From contig DATLHO010000123.1 in assembly GCA_035539855.1 (NCBI GenBank), positions 1 through 19,196 of the forward strand: a DNA stretch of 19,196 nt. Direction: 5' to 3'. The notes under the pieces were generated by a model. The model did not search any database. It had not been told where the DNA came from and was given only the letters and a program-made list of their open reading frames with translations. Every line of letters begins with the position of its first letter. The stretch's first letter is position 1. Both the position numbers and the translations under genes were made by a program. Shown piece by piece: positions 5,731 through 14,758 of this stretch. The stretch is from DATLHO01 sp035539855. Lineage in GTDB: Bacteria > Bacteroidota > Ignavibacteria > OLB7.

Positions 5731-8316
5731 TCACACCTGTGCCTGCACGACGCGTGCCGAAGCGTCGATGCCGGCGCCGAGATGGGCGCGGCGGTCGTGG
5801 AAGTACCGTTCGAGTGCGCGCTCGAGCGTCGGCAGCAGGGCGCCGTGCACGCTCGCCAGGGGACTGAAGAGGGGACGGCGCGCAAGCAGACCGAGCTCCG
5901 CGGTCGGCCGCCCGAAGACGAGCGCGGGATCGTGTCCCGCCTCGATCGCGACGATGCGGGCGAGCTCCTCCCACGTCGTCGCCCCGTCGCTCGCCAGGTG
6001 CCAGATGCCCGACTCGCCATCGATCATCAGGTTCAGCGTCTCGTCGACGAGATCGGGAACATAGGTCGGCGACACCGTCATGTCCGACGATACGATCACC
6101 GGCTCGCCGTGCTCGAGCGAGCGCAGCGTCAACGTGACGAAGTTGTGCTCATCCCACGGACCGAAGAAGGCGCTCGTGCGAACGACCAGCGCCGACGGAT
6201 AGGCCTCGAGCACCCGGCGCTCGGCCTCGACCTTGCTCGAGCCGTAGACATTGAGCGGCGCCGTAGGGCTCGCCTCGGTGTATGCCTCGAGCGAGGCGCC
6301 GTCGAAGACGAGGTCGGAGGAGAAGGTCGTCAGTGCGATGCCCCGTCCGGCGCAAGCCTCGGCGAGCATGGCGGGACCGTCGGCGTTCTCGCGCATGCAG
6401 CGCTCGACGTCGTGCTCGGCCTCGTCGACGCGCACATAGCCCGCGGCGTTGACGACGCCCCACGGACGCACCTCGTCGAGCACCCTCGCGATCGACTCCG
6501 CGTCGGCGATGTCCATGTCGTCGCGGGCGACGAGTCGGTGGGACACGCCGCGCAGTCGACAGACGCGCGCGAACGCGCCGCCGAGCGTGCCGGTCGCGCC
6601 GGTGATCAGCAGCGGTCGCACTTCGCTGACTCGACCGTCGAGTCGCCCGTCGTGCAGAAACGCGTCGTCGCTGCCGTGAGAGATGCCGTTGGCCCGACCT
6701 GTCGACATCGGGTTGGCCAGGCTCGCGGAGTTCGCGTGTCCGGGCGCGCCATGAGCGCCGTCGTGGGCGCTGTTATGTCCGCCGTCGTGGTCGCCGTCGT
6801 ACCCGGAGTCGTGGGCGCGCTCGACGCCACCGATGACCGGCGAGCGATGCCGTGTCGGACGATGGTCGTGCATGGCGACAGGAATCGCCACCGCGTGAGC
6901 CGGTGCGATGCGCCGCTCGGGCAGACGCGCCGGTGATGTCTCATAGCGGGAGCGCTCGGCTCCGGCCTCGCGGTCGCTGGTCGCGGGAGCATACAGGAGC
7001 CGGTCGGGCCGGCGCCACCACCCTGGAGCCTCGAGCGTCGGGTGCTCGAAGCGACCGCCCTCGATCTCGGCGCGGATCATCGCTGCCAGCGCCGTCGGTC
7101 GCGGACGTCCGCCGCGGACGTCGAAGACGCCGGGCTCGTACAGTCCCTCGCAGCGCGTGACGAGGCAGTGCCAGTCGTAGGTGCCGAGCATCGCCCACGC
7201 GGTGACCGCCTGCAGGTCGACGCCGTTCGAACGCAGCCGCCTGGCGGCGTCGAGCACTTCCCGGAACCACCGGATCTGCTCCACGCGGACGCATCCGAGG
7301 TGTGCCTCGGTGATCGCGATCGGAATGCGATAGCGATCCCACGCCTCACCGATGAGTCGCTCCGGACCGTCGATGCCGTCGGCGAGCACGCGGATCGCCT
7401 CGACGTCGACGTAGCGATGTCGCCGGTTGCCGCCGACGCCGCATCCGGGATAGCGATCGAGGCGCTCGTCGAGATAGCGCTCGCTGGTCAGGTAGTAGTT
7501 GACGCCGATGACGTCCGGCGGCGTCGGGTGGTCGCGCATCCAGTCCAGCGGAGCGCTCGACTGCAGGTGATGGCACAGGTACTTCCAGAGCGGATGGGCC
7601 TCGTCGACCCTTCCGGCGAGCAGGTCGAACGTCAGCCATCGACGATGGTTCTCGAAGCGCGCCTGGTAGCGCAGCGTCGGCGAGCTGTGCGTCCTGCCCA
7701 GGTCCTCGGTCTGCACCAGTCGCGCCGACGGCGTGACCTCGCGGATCGCGCGCATCGCCATCGATGTCGCGCGCAGCTCGTTGAGCAATGCCCGCGCGAA
7801 CGCGGCATCGCTGCGCACGTGCGGATACCAGAAGCCGTACAGCGCGCTGAAGCGCGCCGTTGTCAACGGCTCGTTGACCGGCGTGAAGTCCTCGACCCAC
7901 GGATAACGCTCGGCAACCGCCCGCGCGTACTCGGCGAGCTTCGGCGCAAACTCCGGATCGAGAAGGTCGGTCGAGCGCGGCCCGCTGCCGTGATGCACCA
8001 GGCCGACGATCGGTCGAATGCCGAGCTCGCGCAGGCGCTCCATGCGCCGGTCAGCCCATTCCCACGACGCGTTGTCGAGTCCGTCGGGCGCGGTGCGCTC
8101 CCAGAGAATCGGGAATCGGAGCGTGCGGATCCCGAGCTCGGCGAACATCGTCAGATCGTCCAGGCGCCCGGCGTGACCGTTGCGCTCGAGCTGGTCGAAG
8201 AAGTGATCGCCGACACGGTTGACCGTGCACTCGACACCACCCCAGATCGCGACGTCCGCGTGCGCGTCATCCTTCGGCGCGCTAGTCGTCGTGCGATCGC
8301 GAGTGATTGCTCCCAT
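5731..8316 (-). CDS. Fusion: GH1-like glycosidase plus RmlD-like sugar-nucleotide reductase
   Basis: This 861-aa protein has three parts. Residues about 22-430 are a family 1-like TIM barrel with the acid/base E149 in TPVNEPLT and a probable nucleophile E337 in AITEAHLG, which replaces the usual TENG. Residues about 481-556 are a low-complexity linker rich in His, Asp, Gly and Asn. Residues about 565-861 are an extended SDR of the dTDP-4-dehydrorhamnose reductase type: GATGTLGG (573-580), TFSSDLVFDG (664-673) and YGSSK (Y691/K695). I recall GH1-type domains fused to RmlD-like domains elsewhere; the substrate is unknown. I chose ATG 8316 because GGGAG lies five bases upstream; ATG 8346 is in frame without a Shine-Dalgarno. 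Either way the start lies inside the end of glf, implying coupled translation. No signal peptide. Confidence 0.87.
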   Translation of the reverse strand: MGAITRDRTTTSAPKDDAHADVAIWGGVECTVNRVGDHFFDQLERNGHAGRLDDLTMFAELGIRTLRFPILWERTAPDGLDNASWEWADRRMERLRELGIRPIVGLVHHGSGPRSTDLLDPEFAPKLAEYARAVAERYPWVEDFTPVNEPLTTARFSALYGFWYPHVRSDAAFARALLNELRATSMAMRAIREVTPSARLVQTEDLGRTHSSPTLRYQARFENHRRWLTFDLLAGRVDEAHPLWKYLCHHLQSSAPLDWMRDHPTPPDVIGVNYYLTSERYLDERLDRYPGCGVGGNRRHRYVDVEAIRVLADGIDGPERLIGEAWDRYRIPIAITEAHLGCVRVEQIRWFREVLDAARRLRSNGVDLQAVTAWAMLGTYDWHCLVTRCEGLYEPGVFDVRGGRPRPTALAAMIRAEIEGGRFEHPTLEAPGWWRRPDRLLYAPATSDREAGAERSRYETSPARLPERRIAPAHAVAIPVAMHDHRPTRHRSPVIGGVERAHDSGYDGDHDGGHNSAHDGAHGAPGHANSASLANPMSTGRANGISHGSDDAFLHDGRLDGRVSEVRPLLITGATGTLGGAFARVCRLRGVSHRLVARDDMDIADAESIARVLDEVRPWGVVNAAGYVRVDEAEHDVERCMRENADGPAMLAEACAGRGIALTTFSSDLVFDGASLEAYTEASPTAPLNVYGSSKVEAERRVLEAYPSALVVRTSAFFGPWDEHNFVTLTLRSLEHGEPVIVSSDMTVSPTYVPDLVDETLNLMIDGESGIWHLASDGATTWEELARIVAIEAGHDPALVFGRPTAELGLLARRPLFSPLASVHGALLPTLERALERYFHDRRAHLGAGIDASARVVQAQV
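6649..6876 (-). other. His/Asp/Gly-rich interdomain linker
   Basis: This codes for about residues 481-556 of the GH1-RmlD fusion. HDSGYDGDHDGGHNSAHDG and the following HGAPGHANS and SHGSDD show histidine every two to six residues alternating with Asp, Gly, Ala and Asn. It separates two globular enzyme domains and is probably disordered. Metal binding is possible from the His/Asp spacing but is only inference. Confidence 0.8.
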
Positions 8317-8428
8317 TCGTGCTCCCGTTCGTGTGATCGTGCCCATTGGAATGGCCGGCGCCGTTGGCGTGGCCGTTTCCGTTGGTGTGTCCGTTCCCGT
8401 TCGTAAGCCCGTTGCCGTTTCCGCTCGT
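8282..8428 (-). repeat. Degenerate Asn-Gly-His coding repeat at the end of glf
   Basis: Residues about 394-441 of the mutase repeat short units of the form NGNGH, TNGNGH, ANGAGH, SNGHDH and TNGST. At the DNA level, on the plus strand, this is an irregular succession of CCGTTN and CCNTTGGCGTGG-like units. The start codon and Shine-Dalgarno of the next gene lie inside this repeat, in another frame. Repeat number may vary between strains by slippage. Confidence 0.75.
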
Positions 8429-9607
8429 CCCGACGCCGTCGAGCAGACCCTTGCCGGTGATCGTCGTGCCGGTGTGCCCGCCGACCGCGGGACGGTTCGG
8501 AATGACCGGGTAGCGCGCCTCGCCGGTGATCTTCGAGAACAGCGTCAGCGCCTGCGCGACGACCTGGTCCATGTTGTAGTAGCGATACGTCGCCAGTCGT
8601 CCGACGAAGTGCACGCCGGTCGCCGCATCGGCCAGCGCCTTGTAGCGGCGGTAGATCTCGGCGTTCTCGGGACGCGGCACCGGATAATAGGGATCGCCCT
8701 CGGCACGCGGGAACTCGTAGACGATGCTCGTCTTGTGATGCTCCTGGCCGGTGAGATACTTGAACTCGGTGATGCGCGTATACAGGTGCTCGTTCGGGTA
8801 GTTGACGACGGGAGCCGGCTGGTACGTCGCGCGATCGATCGTCTCGTGCTTGAACTCGAGCGAGCGGTACGGCAGCTTCCCGAACTGGTACTCGAAGTAC
8901 TCGTCGACCGGCCCGGTGAAGATCATCTCCTTGAAGCGGACCTCGTTGCGCACGTCCTTGTAGTCCACGTTCAGCATGATCGAGATGTTCGGGTGGTCGA
9001 GCATCTTCTCGAACATCCGCGTGTAGCCGTGCAGCGGCATCGCCTGGTAGGTGTCGGAGAAGTACCGGTCGTCGCGGTTGGTGCGCACCGGCACGCGCGA
9101 CGTCACCGACGCGTCGAGCTCCGACGGATCGAGTCCCCACTGCTTGCGGGTGTAGTTGCGGAAGAACTTCTCGTAGAGCTCGCGACCGACGCGGCTGACG
9201 ATGACGTCCTCGGACGTCTTGACCGTCTCGCAGGGCTCGGCGACCGACTGGAAGAACTCCTCGACCTGCATCGACGTCAGACTCAGGCCGTAGAGCCGGT
9301 TGACCGTGTCGAGATTGATCGGGATCGGCACGAGCTGCCCGTCGACGCTCGCCAGCACGCGATGCTCGTACTGCCGCCACTCGGTGAAGTGCGAGAGGTA
9401 CTCGAAGACGTCGCGCGAGTTCGTGTGAAAGATGTGCGGACCGTACTTGTGGACGAGCACGCCGTGATCGTTGTAGTGATCATAGGCGTTGCCGCCGATG
9501 TGATTCCGCTTGTCGATGATCAGCACCTTCTTCCCCGCGCCGCGCGCAAGCCTCTCGGCGAGCACGCTGCCGGCGAATCCGGCGCCGACGATCAGGTAAT
9601 CGAACAT
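8282..9607 (-). CDS. glf: UDP-galactopyranose mutase
   Basis: This 441-aa flavoenzyme converts UDP-galactopyranose to UDP-galactofuranose in the cytosol, supplying galactofuranose for surface glycans. The N-terminus FDYLIVGAGFAGSVLAERLA (2-21) is the FAD-binding GxGxxG motif, followed by KRNHIGGNAYD (33-43). The conserved active-site arginines appear as R175 (SRVPVRTNRDDRYF) and R278 (LYTRITEFKYLTGQ). The mutase fold ends near residue 390. The last 47 or so residues are an Asn/Gly/His-rich tail that family members normally lack. The ATG at 9607 follows GGAG by nine bases; frame upstream of it is not homologous. It lies 47 bases after the glycosyltransferase gene and overlaps the GH1-RmlD gene by 35 bases. 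Confidence 0.95.
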   Translation of the reverse strand: MFDYLIVGAGFAGSVLAERLARGAGKKVLIIDKRNHIGGNAYDHYNDHGVLVHKYGPHIFHTNSRDVFEYLSHFTEWRQYEHRVLASVDGQLVPIPINLDTVNRLYGLSLTSMQVEEFFQSVAEPCETVKTSEDVIVSRVGRELYEKFFRNYTRKQWGLDPSELDASVTSRVPVRTNRDDRYFSDTYQAMPLHGYTRMFEKMLDHPNISIMLNVDYKDVRNEVRFKEMIFTGPVDEYFEYQFGKLPYRSLEFKHETIDRATYQPAPVVNYPNEHLYTRITEFKYLTGQEHHKTSIVYEFPRAEGDPYYPVPRPENAEIYRRYKALADAATGVHFVGRLATYRYYNMDQVVAQALTLFSKITGEARYPVIPNRPAVGGHTGTTITGKGLLDGVGTSGNGNGLTNGNGHTNGNGHANGAGHSNGHDHTNGSTNGSNHSRSHDD

Positions 9608-9654
9608 TGTCGTTGTCTCCGGTATGTATAGTTCGTGATTGTCGTTCTCGCGGC

Positions 9655-10863
9655 TCAGTCCTGCGCCTGACGCGCGTCGGCGCGGGCGCCGCCGGAGCTG
9701 ACGGCCCCGCGGCCGTTCTGCACGCTGTTGATGAGTCCGGCCATCGAGGCCCACGTGCGATCCCACGATGTCTTCGCCAGGAACGCGTCGACCCGCTCGA
9801 GCCACGCCTCTCGGTCTTCCATCGCCAGCATCCTCTCGATCGCCGCGACGAACTCGTCGACCTCGTCGGCGATCGCGACCAGACCGTCGTCGCCGTAGGG
9901 TCGCACGACGTCACGGATCGACGTCGAGACCACCGGACGGCCCGCGGCCAGATACTCCGGCGTCTTCGTCGGACTGATGAAGCGCGTCGATTCGTTGCGC
10001 GCGAACAGGAGCGTCGCGACGTCCCATCCGGCGATGTAGGCCGGCAGCTCCGCGTACTGCTTGCCGCCCAGGTAGTGAATGTTCGCGGCGCGCGGGAGCT
10101 CCGACGGATCGATCTTCACGACCGGTCCGATCATCACGAACTGCCAGTCCGGACGGGCCGCGGCGAGCCCGGCCAGCAAGTCGCGATCGAAGCGCTCGTC
10201 GAGCACGCCGAAGAAGCCGATGCGCGGATGCGGGATCGACGCCTGGTCGACAGGATCGTCGGTCGCGGCGCGCGCGCTCGCGAAGTGCTCGCGATCGATG
10301 CTGCTCGGAAACGCGTAGACGTGCGGGTGGCGATGCTTCTTCGCCTCGTAAAGACTCTGTCCGCCGGTGAACACGAGGTCGGCACGCTCGAAGACGCGCG
10401 CCTCGCGCTCGATGAGCTGCTGCGGCGCATTCTTGAACGCGGAGAGCTCGTCCATAGCGTCGAAGACCGTGACGACGGGCTCGAGATGATCGGCGAAGCC
10501 GATCGCCATCGGCGTGTAGTACCAGAGGATCAGCTCGCCGATCGAGTGCTCCTGTCGGAGGTGATCGAGCAGCTCGCGCTGCATCGCCTCGGCCTCGTCC
10601 TGCGTGACGCCCGCGGGCAGATGCGGCACCGCGACGTACAGTCCGTCACCCCGATGCGAGACGTCGAGCCGCGCGGCGCCTTCGGCGTCGAAGTACGGCT
10701 CCTCGACGAAGAAGACCCGCCGCTCGCGCGCGCATCGTGTCAACAGATGCTGCGGCCGCTGGAAGACGAAGTCCCAGCGCAGGTGCGAAAGGCAGATCAG
10801 ATCCGGCGTCGACGTGGTGGCGCTCTCGCGGGGCAGCGACGGATTCGGCGTGGTATTGTTCAT
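9655..10863 (-). CDS. Glycosyltransferase, GT-B fold (family 4 / TuaH-like)
   Basis: The 402-aa product has no membrane helix and is probably a peripheral cytosolic transferase using a nucleotide sugar. LICLSHLRWDFVFQRPQHLL (about 22-41) is the characteristic N-terminal motif of the TuaH-like group (RPQHL). The second Rossmann domain holds PRIGFFGVLDERFD, WQFVMIGPV and NIHYLGGKQYAELPAY, then FISPTKTPEYLAAGRPVVST with the nucleotide-binding Glu. The acceptor and donor cannot be read from sequence; adjacency to glf makes UDP-galactofuranose a candidate donor, though Gal-f transferases are usually GT2. The ATG at 10863 has only a weak AGAAG upstream. The frame stays open to 11115 but the added residues are Arg/Pro-rich and not protein-like. 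First gene of its operon. Confidence 0.88.
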   Translation of the reverse strand: MNNTTPNPSLPRESATTSTPDLICLSHLRWDFVFQRPQHLLTRCARERRVFFVEEPYFDAEGAARLDVSHRGDGLYVAVPHLPAGVTQDEAEAMQRELLDHLRQEHSIGELILWYYTPMAIGFADHLEPVVTVFDAMDELSAFKNAPQQLIEREARVFERADLVFTGGQSLYEAKKHRHPHVYAFPSSIDREHFASARAATDDPVDQASIPHPRIGFFGVLDERFDRDLLAGLAAARPDWQFVMIGPVVKIDPSELPRAANIHYLGGKQYAELPAYIAGWDVATLLFARNESTRFISPTKTPEYLAAGRPVVSTSIRDVVRPYGDDGLVAIADEVDEFVAAIERMLAMEDREAWLERVDAFLAKTSWDRTWASMAGLINSVQNGRGAVSSGGARADARQAQD

Positions 10864-11157
10864 GGTGCTTCTGGGGCTCGTGATTCTGTGGCTCGTTCGA
10901 TTCCGGGGTCGACGACGCCTCCGCCCATCGCTCCGCCCGGCGGAGGGGTTGCACCGTGAATTCGCGTGCGTTGAAGGTGGGACGGCTCGGCCGTCTACGT
11001 CGATCCCGAGTGGCGCCGCGCGATGCCCGAGGGCATGTCGCGGCCGCCCGGCAGGCAGTGGACGCGTGTGGCAGTTGGCGTCGATGCAGAGTGCCGGGCA
11101 GGGCGCAGTGTTCAAGTGCCGTGCCGATCTGCGGAAGGACGATTTCGTGGTGAATAC

Positions 11158-11201
11158 GGCCCTTGCCAGGCTCGAACCGGCTCGATCGGCACGCGAGGGC
11201 C
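11158..11201 (-). other. Nested stem-loop resembling a tRNA T-arm
   Basis: On the minus strand GGCCCT (plus 11196-11201) pairs with AGGGCC (plus 11158-11163). Inside, GCCGG TTCGAGC CTGGC forms a 5-bp stem with a 7-base loop that looks like a tRNA T-arm. The enclosed segment is 44 bases, with no anticodon arm, D arm or CCA end, so it is not a tRNA. Confidence 0.3.
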
Positions 11202-11279
11202 CCGGACGATTGCACCCGTGACGCCGTCGTACTCGGAATCGGTCGTGCCAGTCGTCGGAAATGAGGAGGTGAGATTCAG

Positions 11280-11307
11280 GGATTCCGGAGCGTCGCTCGT
11301 CGAATCC
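11280..11307 (-). terminator. Possible terminator of the galT-galK operon
   Basis: On the minus strand GGATTC pairs with GAATCC (plus 11302-11307 and 11280-11285), with an inner GAGC GAC GCTC stem. It begins 36 bases after the galK stop. The sequence that follows (CTGAATCTCACC) has no U-run, so efficiency is doubtful. Confidence 0.35.
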
Positions 11308-11343
11308 AGCGCATGCACCGGCGGGTTGCGGAAAGCATCGAGC

Positions 11344-12493
<1,150 letters not shown>

Positions 12494-12501
<8 letters not shown>

Positions 12502-13495
12502 GTGAGCTCTCGTGCCAGACGACCGGAGCCACGAGCGAGCGAAGGCGCGCCGCCGTCTCCTCCGGCAATAGATCCGTGATGAAAAGTCCCGCGCCGCTCT
12601 CGCTGCCGGCGAGATACTTCAGCTTCTTCGCCGCGCGCATCAGCGGAAGGAACTCGATGTGAAAATGGTAATGCTCGTACGATCCGCCATCGGTCGGTCG
12701 CTGGTGCACGAGCATCATGTAGGGGAAGGAGAGATCGAACACCCCGTCGTACGCGGTGATCACGCTCTTGAGCGCCTCGGCAAGCGCGCGCTGCTCGAGA
12801 CGCGTCAGGTCGGTGAGCGCTCCGAGATGCCGGCGCGACGCAATGTGCACTTCATACGGGTAGCGCGCGAAGAACGGAGCGTACGCCGTGAACGCATCGT
12901 TCTCATAGACGACGCGCGAGCCGAGGCGCCGCTCCTCCTCGACGATGTCGCAGACGAGACAGCGCCCGGTTCTGTCCGTGTGCGCGAGCGACTGCGCGAG
13001 CTCGCGCCCCACGACCGGCGGCACGAACGGATACCCGTAGATCTGTCCGTGCGGGTGATGCAGCGTCACGCCGATCGCCTCGCCCTTGTTCTCGAAGATG
13101 AACACGTAGTCGACGAACGACATCGCACCGATCTCCTCGTAGCGATCGGTCCAGACCCGGACCAGCTTGTCGATCTGCTCGACCGGCTCGCTCGCCAGGG
13201 TCGACTCGTGGCGCGACGTGTAGACGACGACCTCGCAGACGCCGTACGACGGCATCACCGGATAGAGCTCGGTTCCCTCGATCGCCGGAGGCTCCGGATT
13301 GGGGCGCATGCTGGGGAAACGGTTCTCGAAGACGACGATGTCGTAGTCCGGCTCGGCGACCTCGGTGGGAAACCCGCCGGGCTTCGTCGGACACAGCGGA
13401 CAGAAGTCGGCGGGGGGGAGGAACGTCCTGTCCTGCCGGTGCGTCGCGGTCGCCACCCACTCGCCGAGCAGCGGGTTCCATCGCATCTCAGACAT
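12494..13495 (-). CDS. galT: Galactose-1-phosphate uridylyltransferase GalT (lacking its N-terminal segment)
   Basis: This 333-aa enzyme transfers UMP from UDP-glucose to galactose 1-phosphate. The catalytic histidine is H149 in HHPHGQIYGYPF. Metal ligands by comparison with the E. coli enzyme are C32 and C35 (FCPLC), H96 (SRHES) and H147. The C-terminal YHFHIEFLPL block is also present, so the enzyme looks complete catalytically. In actinobacterial-type GalT a segment with a DGRxxxYY motif precedes the SExRxDPLLxEW start; here that segment is a separate 65-aa ORF just upstream. The ATG has an excellent GGAGGAG four bases upstream, within the overlapping ORF. galK overlaps its end by 8 bases. 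Confidence 0.96.
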
Positions 13496-13685
13496 CGAGC
13501 TCCTCCGTCGTAGCGCCCGAGGATCCTTCGCGCTCGCGTCCCTCGTCGGCGTGCGCCTCCTCGGCGCGCGCCTCGTCGGCGAGCGCGTCGTCGCCGAAGG
13601 AGTAGTAGTACATCGTCCGCCCGTCGAACATCGTGGTGCGTCGTCGATGCATGGGTGGGCTCGTCTCGTGGTCGTGTGCGGTCAT
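13488..13685 (-). CDS. Small ORF resembling the N-terminal segment of actinobacterial-type GalT
   Basis: The 65-aa product contains TTMFDGRTMYYYSFGDDALA (about 17-36) followed by a Glu/Ala/Arg-rich acidic stretch. From memory, many actinobacterial GalT proteins begin with a TRLADGRELIYYD-like motif, an acidic spacer and then the part equivalent to SEMRWNPLLGEW, which here starts the separate galT ORF. I therefore read this as the GalT N-terminus detached by a +1 frame change. GGAG lies six bases from the ATG, so it is probably translated. It ends GAT GTC TGA, and galT starts at the ATG embedded there (8-base overlap). Either a real gene split or a single-base indel could explain it. Confidence 0.65.
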   Translation of the reverse strand: MTAHDHETSPPMHRRRTTMFDGRTMYYYSFGDDALADEARAEEAHADEGREREGSSGATTEELDV

Positions 13686-13786
13686 TGGTGCTCCGTCGGA
13701 AGCGTCGGTTGGTGTCGTGTCGCTCTCGAGTGTTCAAAAAGAGCGCCAAACAAAGCGATCGGGGATAATCCGGTAAGTTGGGCGAC
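13686..13786. promoter_or_regulatory. Divergent promoter region between galT-galK and the ABC transporter
   Basis: This short region must drive both directions. GATAAT at 13764-13769 is a good -10 for the plus-strand ATPase gene but has no clear -35, and would give a leader of only about ten bases. It sits in the palindrome GGATAATCC (13763-13771), so the minus strand has a similar element. An AT-richer patch (13732-13755) lies between this palindrome and the small ORF. Confidence 0.35.
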
Positions 13787-14758
13787 ATGGAAAACGCCAT
13801 CGAGACACGGGGGCTCACGCGGCGCTTCGGCGATCGACTCGCGGTCGACGCGCTGACCCTCGAGGTCCCCTCGGGCACGGTCGTCGGCTTCCTCGGTCCC
13901 AACGGCGCGGGCAAGACGACGACGGTGCGCATGCTTGCGGCGCTCGTCGCGCCGACGAGCGGGACGGCCGTCGTCGCGGGCCATCGGCTCGGCGAGGACA
14001 ACGATGCGATCCGCTCGGCGATCGGCATCCTCACCGAGTCACCCGGAATCTATGGCTCGCTGACCGCGCGGCAGAACCTCCGCTTCTTCGCGCGGCTACA
14101 CGGACTCGACGACCGTCGGATCGATGCGCGCATCGACGAGTACATGGCGCTGCTCGGTCTCGACGGTCGCGACCGCGAGCGGGCCGGCGAGTTCTCGAAG
14201 GGAATGCGCCAGAAGCTCGCGATCGCCCGCGCGCTGTTGCACGACCCGTCGATCGTCTTCCTCGACGAGCCGACGTCGGCGCTCGATCCGGAGAGCGCGC
14301 ACACCGTGCGCGCGTTCATCCGCGATCTCCGCAGCCAGGGACGCACGGTCCTGCTGGCGACGCACAATCTCGCGGAGGCCGACGAGCTCTGCGACACCAT
14401 CGCCCTGTTCCGCACGCGACTGATGCGACTCGACACGCCCGCAAACCTGCGCGCCGCCGTCTCCGGCCGTGGTGTGCGCGTGCGGCTGGCCGTGCCCGCA
14501 GCGGTGTTCGAGCCGGCCATTGAAACGCTCGCGTTCGTCACGGCCGTGCACGTCGAGGCCGACACGCTGAGCGTCGAGCTGGCGGATCCGCCGGTCGACA
14601 CGCCCGAGCTCGTCCGTGCGATCGTCGAGGCCGGCGCGCCGGTGCTCGCGATCGAGCCGCTCGCGTCGAGTCTCGAGGAGGTTTACCTGCAGCTCATGGC
14701 CGACGCCGCGACCGCGGAGACCAGCGCAGTGAACAGTGTCCGCGCGGAGGCCGCATGA
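13787..14758 (+). CDS. ABC transporter ATP-binding protein
   Basis: This 323-aa cytosolic ATPase energises the permease encoded next. Walker A GPNGAGKT lies at 37-44, the signature loop is FSKGMRQK (136-143, replacing the common LSGGQ), Walker B IVFLDEP is at 156-162 followed by the D-loop SALD, and the switch His is H193 (LATHN). After Walker A the segment GILTESPGIY replaces the usual Q-loop glutamine region; this form is known in ABC-2 (drug or Na+ export-like) ATPases. The C-terminal 100 residues form the extra domain seen in such proteins. A TTG nine bases upstream of the ATG is a possible alternative start. It overlaps the permease gene by ATGA. The cargo is unknown. Confidence 0.93.
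   Translation: MENAIETRGLTRRFGDRLAVDALTLEVPSGTVVGFLGPNGAGKTTTVRMLAALVAPTSGTAVVAGHRLGEDNDAIRSAIGILTESPGIYGSLTARQNLRFFARLHGLDDRRIDARIDEYMALLGLDGRDRERAGEFSKGMRQKLAIARALLHDPSIVFLDEPTSALDPESAHTVRAFIRDLRSQGRTVLLATHNLAEADELCDTIALFRTRLMRLDTPANLRAAVSGRGVRVRLAVPAAVFEPAIETLAFVTAVHVEADTLSVELADPPVDTPELVRAIVEAGAPVLAIEPLASSLEEVYLQLMADAATAETSAVNSVRAEAA

Larger units (their letters stand above)
10864..11343 (-). promoter_or_regulatory. Long non-coding gap between galK and the glycosyltransferase operon
   Basis: These 480 bases hold no convincing gene on either strand. As the next genes downstream are on the minus strand, a terminator for galT-galK and a promoter for the glycosyltransferase operon are expected. 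I find hairpins at 10981-10995 (GACGGC TCG GCCGTC), at 11158-11201 and at 11280-11307, but no good -35/-10 pair. A structured 5' leader of the operon is possible. Confidence 0.4.

Noticed and set aside
3918..5867. Open plus-strand frame of 649 codons opposite the GH2 gene
   Set aside because: It is a high-GC antisense shadow; the GH2 motifs on the minus strand are unambiguous.
8282..8428. CRISPR or intergenic tandem repeat
   Set aside because: The repeat is short, irregular and coding; it has no spacers and no cas genes nearby.
7042..9631. Long plus-strand open frames opposite the GH1-RmlD and glf genes
   Set aside because: They are complementary to well-recognised enzymes and have repetitive Val/Asp/Arg-rich composition.
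10864..11115. N-terminal extension of the glycosyltransferase to 11115
   Set aside because: The added residues are Arg/Pro/His-rich without homology features, whereas the family motif begins about 20 residues after the ATG at 10863.
11158..11201. tRNA gene suggested by a T-arm-like stem-loop
   Set aside because: Only 44 bases lie between the outer arms, and there is no anticodon arm, D arm or CCA end.
13485..13510. prfB-like programmed frameshift joining the small ORF and galT
   Set aside because: The Shine-Dalgarno spacing fits initiation at the galT ATG rather than the short spacing used in prfB shifting; kept only as an alternative.
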